DNA of 64,000 nucleotides from JAAYYM01 sp035271065 (GTDB lineage Bacteria > Bacillota > Clostridia > Lachnospirales > Lachnospiraceae), in assembly GCA_035271065.1 (NCBI GenBank), contig DATESB010000132.1, positions 1-64,000 on the forward strand, written 5' to 3'. Both the position numbers and the translations under genes were made by a program. The notes beneath the pieces are model-generated. The model did not search any database, was not told where the DNA came from, and saw only the letters and a program-made list of their open reading frames with translations. Positions 8,109 through 16,364 of the stretch are shown here, in pieces. Each line of letters begins with the position of its first letter. Position 1 is the first letter of the stretch.

Positions 8109-9497
8109 CTAAACTGTTCCGTGTTTTTTACTTGGACGATCTTCTCTCTTTGTGAATAACATTTCAAAAGCACCGATGACATATTTTCTTGTATCAGCTG
8201 CCTGAATAATCTGATCCACATAACCTCTCTTAGCTGCTGCAACTGCACTAGCCTGCAACTCAGCATATTCCTTTGCCTTTTCATCAATCACATCTGCGCC
8301 CTTGCCGTCATACATAATCTTTGCTGCAAATGTTGCGTCCATCATACCGATAGATGCTGTATCCCATGCAAATGTCATGTCTGCGCCGATTGCCTTTGAA
8401 TTCATAGCAACATATGCACTGCCAAATGCCTGTCCGATGATTACATTTACCTTCGGAACGGTTGCATTTGCAAATGCGTAAGTCAACTTCGCAACTGCCT
8501 TTGCAATGTTCTTTTCTGAACACATTGTTGCTTCGTATCCTTTTACATTGGTTAATGATAATACCGGAATATCAAATGCATCACAGAATTCAACGAACTC
8601 AGCAGCTTTAAAGCAGCCCTTCGGTGATAATTCTGTTGCATTGTTAGCTACTGCACCGATTGTTACACCGTTTAATTTGATAAAGCCTGTTACCATATCC
8701 TTTGCATACTCAGGTTTCATCTCAAAGAAAAACTGATTGTCTGCAATTCTTGACAAAGCAACGGTTGTATCAGATACACAGTTTGCCAAATCATCACACA
8801 GACGATTTAAATCATCCGTACATTCATCAAATGAACCGTTCTCTTCATTATTAGAAGGTAACATGGTTACTAATTGTCTGATTTGACCCAAGATAGCAGC
8901 TTCGTCTCCGATAACATCTACATTACCTGCAGCTGTACTCTGGAATTCAGCAGATGCGCTGTCGCATTTGCTTACTTCATTTCCGTCAATTGCATTGGGA
9001 GCATTTACAAATAATTTGGCATTCTTTGCTTCCATAAATGTAAAGTCTGTCAATGTTGGGAACATAGCCAAGCCACCACCGCAATTGCCGAAGATTGCTG
9101 TAATCTGCGGAATAACGCCTGATGCAAGTGCTTGTCTCTTATAGATCTTACCGAATGCATTCAAAGCATCTGTTGCTTCCTGCAATCTCAGTCCGGCAGA
9201 ATCAAGCAAACCGATGACCGGTGCGCCCATCTTCAAAGCCATGTTGTAAAGACCTACGATTTTGTTGGCATGCATTTCACCCACTGAGCCGTTCATAACT
9301 GAAGCATCCTGGCTGTATACATATACCAGATTACCGTCAATCAATCCGTAACCGGTGATAACACCGTCGGCCGGAGTGTCTTTTGGTTCCATGTTGAAGT
9401 CAGTTGCTCTTGCTGTTACAAGACCGCCGATCTCAACAAAACTGTTTTCATCGAGTAAAGATGCAATTCTTTGACTCGCTTGAGAAGTGTTACTCAT
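8109..9497 (-). CDS. mmdA: Acyl-CoA carboxyltransferase (methylmalonyl-CoA decarboxylase alpha / 12S-like)
   Basis: This 462-residue carboxyl transferase has the two crotonase-like halves of the propionyl-CoA carboxylase beta/MmdA family. The N-terminal half includes LLDSAGLRLQEA and a glycine-rich loop (GNCGGGLAMFPTLTDF, near 137-152) and the C-terminal half includes GQAFGSAYVAMNSKAIGAD near 355. These loops differ from the GPCAGGAVYSPA type of classical MmdA, so the exact acyl-CoA is uncertain; malonyl-, methylmalonyl- and glutaconyl-CoA are possible. It is the first gene of the sodium-pump operon and is preceded by a strong promoter at 9585-9614. The gene symbol reflects the family, not a proven substrate. 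Confidence 0.8.
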   Translation of the reverse strand: MSNTSQASQRIASLLDENSFVEIGGLVTARATDFNMEPKDTPADGVITGYGLIDGNLVYVYSQDASVMNGSVGEMHANKIVGLYNMALKMGAPVIGLLDSAGLRLQEATDALNAFGKIYKRQALASGVIPQITAIFGNCGGGLAMFPTLTDFTFMEAKNAKLFVNAPNAIDGNEVSKCDSASAEFQSTAAGNVDVIGDEAAILGQIRQLVTMLPSNNEENGSFDECTDDLNRLCDDLANCVSDTTVALSRIADNQFFFEMKPEYAKDMVTGFIKLNGVTIGAVANNATELSPKGCFKAAEFVEFCDAFDIPVLSLTNVKGYEATMCSEKNIAKAVAKLTYAFANATVPKVNVIIGQAFGSAYVAMNSKAIGADMTFAWDTASIGMMDATFAAKIMYDGKGADVIDEKAKEYAELQASAVAAAKRGYVDQIIQAADTRKYVIGAFEMLFTKREDRPSKKHGTV

Positions 9498-9584
9498 TTT
9501 GTTTGGCCCTCCATTTTATATAAAAATTTGTTTGAACTATTAATCGCGAATATGCCTAAAAAAGCCCAAATTCGCACATCTTTG

Positions 9585-9614
9585 ATTATAGCACATCTCC
9601 CTCTCAAAAGGCAA
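9585..9614 (-). promoter_or_regulatory. Promoter of the decarboxylase operon
   Basis: On the minus strand TTGCCT (9609-9614) and TATAAT (9585-9590) are separated by 18 bases. The start codon of the first operon gene is about 90 bases downstream. Just after the -10 box there is a GCGAAT-N18-ATTCGC inverted repeat that could be an operator in the leader. Confidence 0.65.
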
Positions 9615-9630
9615 ACAATTTATGCTTCTT

Positions 9631-10965
9631 CTATGCAAGATAACCGGAAAACAAAAAAAATCTTAGCACCGCCTTAGCACACCATTCAAAGTCAATTGCT
9701 TTTACACTGCCCGTGAGTATTACATCTTCTTCTCGCCATACATTTTCTCCAATCATATATTTAATACTTCCAACCTTTTCACCCTTGTGTACCGGTGCTC
9801 CTGTCTCCTTTACAACCCCATAAATCACACTGATTTCCTCATCCAGCCTAAGCAGTAGTCCGTCTTCTGTCTTCGGATGAGTATCTGCTCCATCTGAATC
9901 ATTTACGTTTTCCTGCTCTTGCAGTTCCACACTTGCATATGCGGCTCCGCCAATTCTGTCAGTCTGACCATTGATAACTGCTATTGGTTTCAATTCTTCC
10001 TCGTCTATCCTGATTTCGTCAAAACTTTGATAACAGAAGTTTTCAAGTCCATAATTCATTAACTTCTTGGTATCGCTCCATTTATATGACTTGTTATTCG
10101 GCCAGCCACATGCCAAAAGTGCAACTGTATAGGTTCTGTTGTCGCGCTCCAATGCTCCGACATAACAATATCCGGCATCATTGGTAAAACCCGTCTTTCC
10201 GGATAATGCGCCTTCCATCATACCAAGAAAGGAATTGTGATTGTGGCATGAAAAAGAACGATTTCCGTTTGTCACGGTACCGTCCTCTTTTGTAATCTTG
10301 TTATTAAAATTATAATCTGCCCTTCTTGTAATCATCAGGAATTCTTCACTCTTTGGAGATCCCTTAATACAATATGCCATAACACGCGCCAAGTCTGCTG
10401 CTGTCATGGAATGCACATTTGTATCTGTGGCATCCAATCCATTCGGCGTTATATAATATGTATGTTCACAACCGATTTCTTTTGCTTTTTCATTCATCAT
10501 TTCGGCAAACGCTTCAACGCTCCCTGCCACATGCTCTGCAATTGCTACCGCAGTATCATTATGCGACTCAAGCATCAAAGAATAGAGTAAATCATTTAAC
10601 ACATACTGTTCCCCACTTCGCATGCCAAGATGTACCTTCGGCATAGATGCTGCATAATCTGATACCGTAACCAATTCTTCTTGATTGGCCTGCTCCAATG
10701 TCACAATACAAGTCATGATTTTCGTTGTACTTGCCATCGGCATCTGTTCATAACCGTTTTTTTCATAAAGAACACGCCCGGAATCAGCATCCATAAGGAC
10801 TGCCGCTCGGGCGTATAAATCATTTTCATTTAATTCAATGATGCTTGTCTTTGTTTCTGCTTCTGTCTGCGTTTCTGTCTGCATTGCCGTTGTTTGAATT
10901 GCTGTTGCCTGAATGACCGCAAAAAGAAGTCCGAGCACAATAAGAATAGTCTTTGCTTTTTTCAT
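9631..10965 (-). CDS. D-alanyl-D-alanine carboxypeptidase, S11 family
   Basis: This exported penicillin-binding protein trims the terminal D-Ala from peptidoglycan stem peptides. A signal peptide covers about residues 1-23 and is followed by a Thr/Glu/Gln-rich spacer to residue 45. The three active-site motifs are present: S79-T-T-K82, S134-H-N136 and K257-T-G. The C-terminal domain (about 300-420) is the usual beta-rich module, ending in a short hydrophobic tail that could lie on the membrane. It is downstream of scpA-scpB, with 87 bases between. A second S11 gene lies at 13533-14744, and the pair resembles the DacA/DacF duplication common in sporeformers. Confidence 0.93.
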   Translation of the reverse strand: MKKAKTILIVLGLLFAVIQATAIQTTAMQTETQTEAETKTSIIELNENDLYARAAVLMDADSGRVLYEKNGYEQMPMASTTKIMTCIVTLEQANQEELVTVSDYAASMPKVHLGMRSGEQYVLNDLLYSLMLESHNDTAVAIAEHVAGSVEAFAEMMNEKAKEIGCEHTYYITPNGLDATDTNVHSMTAADLARVMAYCIKGSPKSEEFLMITRRADYNFNNKITKEDGTVTNGNRSFSCHNHNSFLGMMEGALSGKTGFTNDAGYCYVGALERDNRTYTVALLACGWPNNKSYKWSDTKKLMNYGLENFCYQSFDEIRIDEEELKPIAVINGQTDRIGGAAYASVELQEQENVNDSDGADTHPKTEDGLLLRLDEEISVIYGVVKETGAPVHKGEKVGSIKYMIGENVWREEDVILTGSVKAIDFEWCAKAVLRFFLFSGYLA

Positions 10966-11052
10966 GTTTTCTACCGATGACCTACATGTTCTATCACGTT
11001 ATTTTATGATGGCAGTCCACGGTTTATTCATGTCGATATCGATATCAAGCAA

Positions 11053-11736
11053 CTAGATATCCAATCGTAATTGTATCTCATCTTCCGCTTCTTTTTTAAA
11101 GTCTTCAAATCGATCCTGCTGTAATATCGGAAGTTCATCCAATGATTTCACACCAAATGCACGCAAAAATTCTTCCGTGGTACCAAACAACAACGGTCTG
11201 CCCGGTGCGTCTAAACGTCCAAGTTCCATAATAAGATTATATTCAATTAACTTATTTACGGCATGATCGCAACTGACACCACGAATTTTTTCAATCTCAA
11301 GTCTCGTAACGGGCTGCTTATATGCAACAATTGATAACGTCTCCAGCAAAGTATCGGTCAATACATAATTCTTTGGTGCCTTTGTCACCTTAACCAGATG
11401 TTCATACATTTCATCCTTGGTACACATCTGAAATGCGCCTTCCAATTCAATAATCTTGAGTCCTATTTTGTCATTTTCCTGATACTCTTCCATCATTTTA
11501 TAAAGAATTCCCTTCGTCTCCTCAGGCTCTCTTCTGACAGACAATGCTAACTTCTTTAAATCCACAGAATTACCCATAGAAAACAGAACAGCTTCCAATA
11601 CTGCCTCCGGATGTTCTACCGGCGGCAATAATTCTTCTGTCTCATCACTGTCTGCCTCCAACTCATCTTCTAAGGTATCCGGCAACAGTTCATCCATAAT
11701 CGAATCCAATTCCTGATCAATCTCATGCTTGTCCAT
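11053..11736 (-). CDS. scpB: Segregation and condensation protein B
   Basis: ScpB is the winged-helix kleisin partner that joins ScpA and SMC in the chromosome condensation complex. The 227 residues contain two winged-helix domains, with the characteristic TLSIVAYKQPVTRLEIEKIRG in the second and LGRLDAPGRPLLFGTT after it. The first 40 residues are an unusually acidic extension (EDELEADSDETEELL) compared with Bacillus ScpB. Its start codon follows the scpA stop codon directly (TAAATG), so the two are translationally coupled. Confidence 0.96.
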   Translation of the reverse strand: MDKHEIDQELDSIMDELLPDTLEDELEADSDETEELLPPVEHPEAVLEAVLFSMGNSVDLKKLALSVRREPEETKGILYKMMEEYQENDKIGLKIIELEGAFQMCTKDEMYEHLVKVTKAPKNYVLTDTLLETLSIVAYKQPVTRLEIEKIRGVSCDHAVNKLIEYNLIMELGRLDAPGRPLLFGTTEEFLRAFGVKSLDELPILQQDRFEDFKKEAEDEIQLRLDI

Positions 11737-12486
11737 TTATGCTGCTTCCTTTGCCGTAATTGTAATATCATCAAAAATATGTTCCTGTACGATCATAATT
11801 CTGCCGGTCTTCATCAACTCCAAAATAACCAAAAACGTAACAACAACTTCCATTTTGGAATTCTGTGATTCTAACAGGTTGCGGAAACTAAACGTCTTAT
11901 GTGCCTTAATATAATCCTCAATATATACTGTTTTCGCTTCCAAATCGATTTCATCCTTCTCAATTTTACCGAATTGAGAACGTAGTGGGTCAATCTTGTC
12001 CTCTTGCTTTTTGATAATTGACTTAAAGATTTGATTTAATTTACCAAGGTCCATATCCCCTACCAACTCGTCATAATCAATCGGCTGGCTGTAATCTGCA
12101 ACTTCTTTCGGGAGTGACGGCGCCTTAAATAAAACTCTGAGTGCACCAATCTGTCTGTCCCTTAATTCAAAAGACATATACTTGTACATCTTATATTCGA
12201 TTAACTTCTGTACCAGTTCTGCTCTCGGATCCTCTTCCTCGCCGTCTTCATTGACTTCCTTCGGCAGAAGCATCTTACATTTAATATCTAAAAGTGTTGC
12301 CGCCATAACCAAAAATTCGCTCATCAAATCAAGGTCCTGTGTATCCATTTGTTTGATATAATCCAAATACTGCTCTGTAATCAACACAATCGGAATATCA
12401 TAGATATCCACCTTATTCTTGTCAATCAGATGCAAGAGCAAATCAAGCGGTCCTTCAAAAGTTTGTAATTTGAATGTTAAATCCAT
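11737..12486 (-). CDS. scpA: Segregation and condensation protein A
   Basis: ScpA is the kleisin that bridges SMC heads and binds ScpB. The 249 residues start with the diagnostic LQTFEGPLDLLLHLIDKNKVDIYDIPI motif region; the C-terminal winged helix is the SMC contact. Length is normal. The upstream gene is a phosphoesterase 17 bases away and scpB follows with no gap, so these probably form one transcript from the promoter at 13432-13460. Confidence 0.97.
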   Translation of the reverse strand: MDLTFKLQTFEGPLDLLLHLIDKNKVDIYDIPIVLITEQYLDYIKQMDTQDLDLMSEFLVMAATLLDIKCKMLLPKEVNEDGEEEDPRAELVQKLIEYKMYKYMSFELRDRQIGALRVLFKAPSLPKEVADYSQPIDYDELVGDMDLGKLNQIFKSIIKKQEDKIDPLRSQFGKIEKDEIDLEAKTVYIEDYIKAHKTFSFRNLLESQNSKMEVVVTFLVILELMKTGRIMIVQEHIFDDITITAKEAA

Positions 12487-12503
12487 ATCTTACCCCTCTT
12501 TTA

Positions 12504-13379
12504 TCACCTGTTTGGTGTTTTCTTCAATGTAATACAAATCATCTCTGCCCTGTTCCAAATCCTTAACGGAATGGTATGCGAGCCAATCCCACGGCTTAAT
12601 ATCATAGTAGAATTCTTTTCATGAAATTCTCCGGCATCATACTTGGGAAACAACTTATACTGCGGTGAAATCACACCACCCAAAAGTGGCAACTGCATCA
12701 CGCCGCCATGGATGTGTCCGGATAAAACTAAATCCGCACCCCATTTTGCATAGCCCGGAAATTGATCCGGATTATGTGCCAATAGGATGGAATACTTTTC
12801 TTTGTCAATAGTTCCAAGTGTTTTCTGCATATAATCATCCGAAATATGTTTGGTTATAAAATTGCGATAATAAATATGGTCTAGCATCAATCCGTAAATC
12901 ACAATCCCTGCATCTTCAAGATAGGCAGTTTCATTTTCCATAATATGAACACCGAATTTCGCCAATTCACTTGTTAAATGCGCATATTCTGTCGGAAACT
13001 TATCTGTTCTTCGCTTGAATTTTTCTTCATGATTACCGGCTCCGTAATAAATCGGATACTTTGCTGCCAATCGTTTAATGAAACCAATGGTTGGCGTATA
13101 ATCATATTCAACTTCCATGGAAGACGTAACCATATCGCCTGCAAAGACGACCGCATCCGGCTTCATTTCATCAATTGCTTCAAGCAACGGCTCGTTATCA
13201 TTGCCAAATACTTTATTGTGTAAATCAGCCAGAAATACAATCTTAAAAGTGTCTTTACACAGTTTATCTGAAGAATATTCGTAAAAACTCACACAAAACT
13301 CTTTGCTTTCCCTTCGAATCATTGCAATAAACAAGACGATCAGAACAAGCAAAATGCCCACTATTATACCAATTAACAT
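12504..13379 (-). CDS. Membrane-anchored metallophosphoesterase (calcineurin-like)
   Basis: The protein has one N-terminal membrane helix (residues about 2-22) and a calcineurin-like phosphoesterase domain outside or at the membrane surface. The metal-binding motifs are visible: FLADLHNK (D-x-H), VFAGDMV (GD), GAGNHEEK (GNHE) and LSGHIHGG (GHxH). It resembles the YkuE/YaeI group; the substrate is unknown. The ATG at 13377-13379 is chosen because GGAG lies 7 bases upstream, whereas the ATG five codons earlier would include that site. It appears to lead the operon with scpA and scpB. Confidence 0.9.
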   Translation of the reverse strand: MLIGIIVGILLVLIVLFIAMIRRESKEFCVSFYEYSSDKLCKDTFKIVFLADLHNKVFGNDNEPLLEAIDEMKPDAVVFAGDMVTSSMEVEYDYTPTIGFIKRLAAKYPIYYGAGNHEEKFKRRTDKFPTEYAHLTSELAKFGVHIMENETAYLEDAGIVIYGLMLDHIYYRNFITKHISDDYMQKTLGTIDKEKYSILLAHNPDQFPGYAKWGADLVLSGHIHGGVMQLPLLGGVISPQYKLFPKYDAGEFHEKNSTMILSRGIGSHTIPLRIWNRAEMICITLKKTPNR

Positions 13380-13431
13380 ACATCTTCTCCACATCTAAAT
13401 GTACGCATTCGCGACATTCATTCCACAACAT

Positions 13432-13460
13432 ATTGTATCATAACATGATTTGTTTTGCAA
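13432..13460 (-). promoter_or_regulatory. Promoter of the phosphoesterase-scpA-scpB operon
   Basis: On the minus strand TTGCAA (13455-13460) and TACAAT (13432-13437) are exactly 17 bases apart. The first gene starts about 50 bases downstream. It lies just beyond the terminator of the upstream carboxypeptidase gene, which supports a new transcription unit. Confidence 0.65.
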
Positions 13461-13470
13461 TTAAATGATG

Positions 13471-13511
13471 AAAAAAAGTAATAAGCAGGAAAGTCTTAAA
13501 AATGACTTTCC
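13471..13511 (-). terminator. Rho-independent terminator of the dacF-like gene
   Basis: GGAAAGTC (minus strand, 13511-13504) pairs with GACTTTCC (13495-13488) over an 8-base loop. Seven U residues follow at 13477-13471 after a 10-base gap. It lies about 20 bases after the stop codon at 13533. Confidence 0.6.
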
Positions 13512-13532
13512 CACTTACATCACCCACTAAAT

Positions 13533-14744
13533 TTACACCAATAGATGAAGCAGTACTTTCTTGATGCAATCTCCATAGCCAGCCTTTTCAATCGTCCTTG
13601 CGTACACAAGCGGTATTCTGCCAATTTCACGGTCTGCAATCATATAAACTGCTTCTCCAGCAATATCACCCTTGTGTACCGGCGCCTGCATACTCTCCTG
13701 TACACGAATTTCCTTGGTAATAGCGCTTAAGTTTTCACCTTGGAATGCCAGATAACGGAACTCTCCTGTATAAACAATGTCAGCTTCTGCTTCCTTACCG
13801 CCCTTAATCGGCTGTTTTGCAATCTGATCCTTATTTTCATCCTCATATAACATGCTGACACCAAATCCATAATTCAGCAGTGAAACCGCATCCCGAAAAC
13901 GAACCTGATGATCCTCCGCCGCCATAATGACCGCAATTAAATCAATGTTGTTATGACGAGCCGTTGCAGAAACACAGAATTTTGCCAATGAAGTAGAACC
14001 CGTTTTTAGACCTGTGGTATACGCATACTGTTTTACCAGTTTATTGGTATTGGTCAGTCCAAACTCACTGCTTCCTTTTGCGGTTGTATGTGTGATATTT
14101 TCCATCCATATCATCGAATACTCTTCATATTCCGGATATTTTGTAATCAGTTCCCTTGACATCAATGCCACATCATGTGCTGTGGTCATGTGTCCTTCAA
14201 CATCCAATCCGTTACAGTTTTTGAAATATGTATTGTCCATTCCAAGCTGTTTTGCACGCTCATTCATTTTCTTGACAAACTCGTCTTCACTGCCACATAT
14301 GTATTCTGCCATAGCCACACAGGCATCGTTTGCGCTGGCCACTGCAATGCATTTTAACATCGTATTTACAGTCTGTTTCTCAAACGGTTCCAAGAACACC
14401 TGTGAGCCGCCCATAGACGCTGCATACTCCGACACAGAAACTTCATCCGTCAGTTGAATCTTCTTTTCCTTTAATGCATCAAATATCAATATCATAGTCA
14501 TGATTTTTGTAATACTTGCCGGATGCAATACCTCATTGGCATTCTTCTCATATATAATCGTCCCCGTGGATGCCTCCATTAATATTGCTGAAGGCGCTCC
14601 TATGACAATCCCTTGCTCCTCAGTTGCCTGCTCCTCGTTTATCTGTTCCGCATTAACCTGTTCGCCTTCAACTTCTTCGGCATACACAACCTTTATTGAC
14701 GGTAACATGATGCACAATGCAGTCAACGCAGCAATAAAGCCCAT
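13533..14744 (-). CDS. dacF: D-alanyl-D-alanine carboxypeptidase DacF-like, S11 family (start uncertain)
   Basis: A second S11 carboxypeptidase, distinct from the one at 9631. Active-site motifs, counted from the ATG at 14744, are S77-I-T-K80, S137-A-N139 and K247-T-G. A Glu/Gln-rich spacer follows the signal peptide (AEEVEGEQVNAEQ). The start is a problem: the ATG at 14742-14744 gives a signal peptide without positive charges, and the nearest ribosome site, GAGGAG at 14763-14768, is 18 bases away. An out-of-frame ATG at 14768-14770 would, with one extra A in either six-A run, give MRRKKQKIYMGF, a normal signal peptide. Either a sequencing slip or slippage-based variation is possible. The catalytic part is intact. 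Confidence 0.85.
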   Translation of the reverse strand: MGFIAALTALCIMLPSIKVVYAEEVEGEQVNAEQINEEQATEEQGIVIGAPSAILMEASTGTIIYEKNANEVLHPASITKIMTMILIFDALKEKKIQLTDEVSVSEYAASMGGSQVFLEPFEKQTVNTMLKCIAVASANDACVAMAEYICGSEDEFVKKMNERAKQLGMDNTYFKNCNGLDVEGHMTTAHDVALMSRELITKYPEYEEYSMIWMENITHTTAKGSSEFGLTNTNKLVKQYAYTTGLKTGSTSLAKFCVSATARHNNIDLIAVIMAAEDHQVRFRDAVSLLNYGFGVSMLYEDENKDQIAKQPIKGGKEAEADIVYTGEFRYLAFQGENLSAITKEIRVQESMQAPVHKGDIAGEAVYMIADREIGRIPLVYARTIEKAGYGDCIKKVLLHLLV

Positions 14745-14832
14745 ATATATTTTTTGTTTTTTCTCCTCATATCCACTATGCCCAATATTATAATTACTAA
14801 TATTATATTGAGCCCTCAGTACGATTATGTAC

Positions 14833-14860
14833 AAAAAAAGCACACCCCGTAAGGTATGCT
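14833..14860 (-). terminator. Rho-independent terminator of the GGDEF gene
   Basis: On the minus strand AGCATACC (14860-14853) pairs with GGTGTGCT (14846-14839), with one G-U pair and a six-base loop. Seven U residues (14839-14833) follow directly. It lies 20 bases after the GGDEF stop codon. Confidence 0.8.
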
Positions 14861-14880
14861 CCACATTCTGGTTCCGTGCT

Positions 14881-15963
14881 CTATTCTGCAACTACTTGAT
14901 TTTTGCCATTTCTTTTTCCCATATATAATAACTGGTCAGCCTTCGATACCAATTGCTCCAAATCACATCTGCCAAAATGATAATATAATCCAAATGTAAT
15001 AGTCGTAAACACTTCATCGCCGTTACTCTTAACACTGCTCTCTGCAATCTTCTGGCGGATTTTCTCCAAACGCACATAAGCCAAATCTTTCGGCATGTTG
15101 GGCATTACAATCACTATCTCCTCACCGCCCCAACGACAGACAATATCATTTTCACGAGTCATGCTCTTAATAATCTTGGACATTTGTACCAGTATAGCAT
15201 CTCCGATTTCATGTCCAAACGCATCATTAATCTGCTTGAAATCATCAATGTCACCAATGGCAACACAACACGAAAATTCTCCTTCCGCTTCATATTGCAT
15301 ATATTCAAATTGATTGTATAAACTTCTTCTGTTGGATAAACCGGTTAAAAAATCCTCCTGTGCAAGCTCCTCAAGTTCTTCATTATCTTTTGACAGAAGT
15401 GTACGATAAAGCAGATTGGAATTGTTTACCGCTTTCGCCAATATGAACATTCCGACAAAGAAAATCATAATATTCAAAATACAAGCTATTTGTGTCACAA
15501 ACTGTGGTACCACATTGACATAGACCGGTTCACAAAAATAGGTGTAAATGCGCAGCCCTACAAAAAGAACTATTTCAAACACTGCATAGATATCCAAATA
15601 CTTGACACGATTGATTACCTTGATATAAATGGCGGTAAACAGAAAAATAATAAAATACTGAAATCCATAATCCCAGCCAAAGAACACAACTGCCAGTGAC
15701 ATATGTAATAAAATTTCTGCAACTAACGAAAAATAATGTTTATTCGGTGTTAAATGAAACTTATGAGTGTACAGGTACACATACAGAAACAGACTTCCTA
15801 TATTAAGCACTACAAACATTGTAATTCCCAAATATAAAAAAGTAATCAAATAAATCACATGCATAATCAAGCATATGAGCATCAGCGACTTAAACATCCT
15901 GTCCAACACAGTTGCCACCGCAATATTCGCTTTTGCAACACTTTTCTCTTTGCTATATTCCAT
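14881..15963 (-). CDS. Membrane diguanylate cyclase (GGDEF domain)
   Basis: Residues about 20-185 form five to six membrane helices of no named sensor family that I can recognise. Residues about 195-358 are a GGDEF domain that would make cyclic di-GMP from two GTP. The active loop is GGEEI at 279-283, an accepted active variant. The inhibitory I-site RxxD is present at R270-E-N-D273, five residues before the loop, so product inhibition is expected. The start has AGGTGAAAT upstream. Only a terminator stem separates it from rpsU, and I see no promoter of its own, so expression may depend on read-through from rpsU. Confidence 0.9.
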   Translation of the reverse strand: MEYSKEKSVAKANIAVATVLDRMFKSLMLICLIMHVIYLITFLYLGITMFVVLNIGSLFLYVYLYTHKFHLTPNKHYFSLVAEILLHMSLAVVFFGWDYGFQYFIIFLFTAIYIKVINRVKYLDIYAVFEIVLFVGLRIYTYFCEPVYVNVVPQFVTQIACILNIMIFFVGMFILAKAVNNSNLLYRTLLSKDNEELEELAQEDFLTGLSNRRSLYNQFEYMQYEAEGEFSCCVAIGDIDDFKQINDAFGHEIGDAILVQMSKIIKSMTRENDIVCRWGGEEIVIVMPNMPKDLAYVRLEKIRQKIAESSVKSNGDEVFTTITFGLYYHFGRCDLEQLVSKADQLLYMGKRNGKNQVVAE

Positions 15964-15984
15964 ATTTCACCTGTAGGTTTTGTC

Positions 15985-16015
15985 TAAAAAGTCCTTGGCA
16001 ACATGACCAAGGACT
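15985..16015 (-). terminator. Rho-independent terminator of rpsU
   Basis: A perfect 9-base stem, AGTCCTTGG (16015-16007) with CCAAGGACT (15998-15990), has an 8-base loop and is followed by UUUUU at 15990-15986 on the minus strand. It lies seven bases after the rpsU stop codon and about 20 bases before the GGDEF start codon. Confidence 0.85.
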
Positions 16016-16021
16016 TCCGAA

Positions 16022-16198
16022 TTAGTTAAATTTTCTCTTTCTTGCTGCTTCAGATTTCTTCTTACGTCTTACGCTGGGCTTCTCATAATGTTCTCTCTTG
16101 CGGATTTCCTGCTGGATACCTGCCTTAGCACAGTTTCTTTTAAAACGACGTAAAGCGCTATCTAAAGTCTCATTATCTTTTACGATTACATTTGACAT
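16022..16198 (-). CDS. rpsU: 30S ribosomal protein S21
   Basis: This 58-residue gene is too short for most ORF filters. It translates as MSNVIVKDNETLDSALRRFK, then a basic tail with REHYEKPSVRRKKKSEAARK and the end RKRKFN. That is the complete S21 pattern, including the conserved RRFKR and YEKPS segments. S21 sits on the small subunit near the anti-Shine-Dalgarno region and helps initiation. The ATG at 16196-16198 follows AGGTGTGAG. It has its own promoter at 16320-16347, a hairpin-rich leader and a strong terminator at 15985-16015. Confidence 0.97.
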   Translation of the reverse strand: MSNVIVKDNETLDSALRRFKRNCAKAGIQQEIRKREHYEKPSVRRKKKSEAARKRKFN

Positions 16199-16262
16199 AG
16201 TCTCACACCTAACCTCCCCTCAAGTCCTATATTGTGCATCATACGACCGTTCGGGTATTTTG

Positions 16263-16305
16263 CCCTCAGTAACTGAGGTATCTTGAAAAAAATCCTCCAA
16301 GATAT
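16263..16305 (-). promoter_or_regulatory. Two adjacent hairpins in the rpsU leader
   Basis: The minus-strand leader holds a hairpin with stem TATCTTG/CAAGATA (16305-16280) whose loop contains GAGGA and a run of seven U. A second perfect hairpin follows, CCTCAG-TTA-CTGAGG (16278-16264). Both lie between the rpsU promoter and its ribosome site. The first could act as a weak terminator or a binding site; the regulator is unknown. Confidence 0.4.
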
Positions 16306-16319
16306 TTGCACTATATAAG

Positions 16320-16347
16320 ATTATAGCATATATTCCAATTTCGTCAA
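16320..16347 (-). promoter_or_regulatory. rpsU promoter
   Basis: TTGACG (16342-16347) and TATAAT (16320-16325) on the minus strand are separated by 16 bases. The transcript would have a leader of about 115 bases before the rpsU start codon. The -35 box lies 18 bases beyond the alaS stop codon, so rpsU is transcribed independently of alaS. Confidence 0.7.
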
Positions 16348-16364
16348 CAGTTTTTCGGAAAATT

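Noticed and set aside
11035..11046. Palindrome GATATCGATATC after scpB
   Set aside because: Short and of simple composition; no terminator features and no promoter nearby.
14014..14457. A 147-codon plus-strand frame inside the dacF gene
   Set aside because: Antisense shadow of a gene with clear active-site motifs; no promoter or ribosome site.
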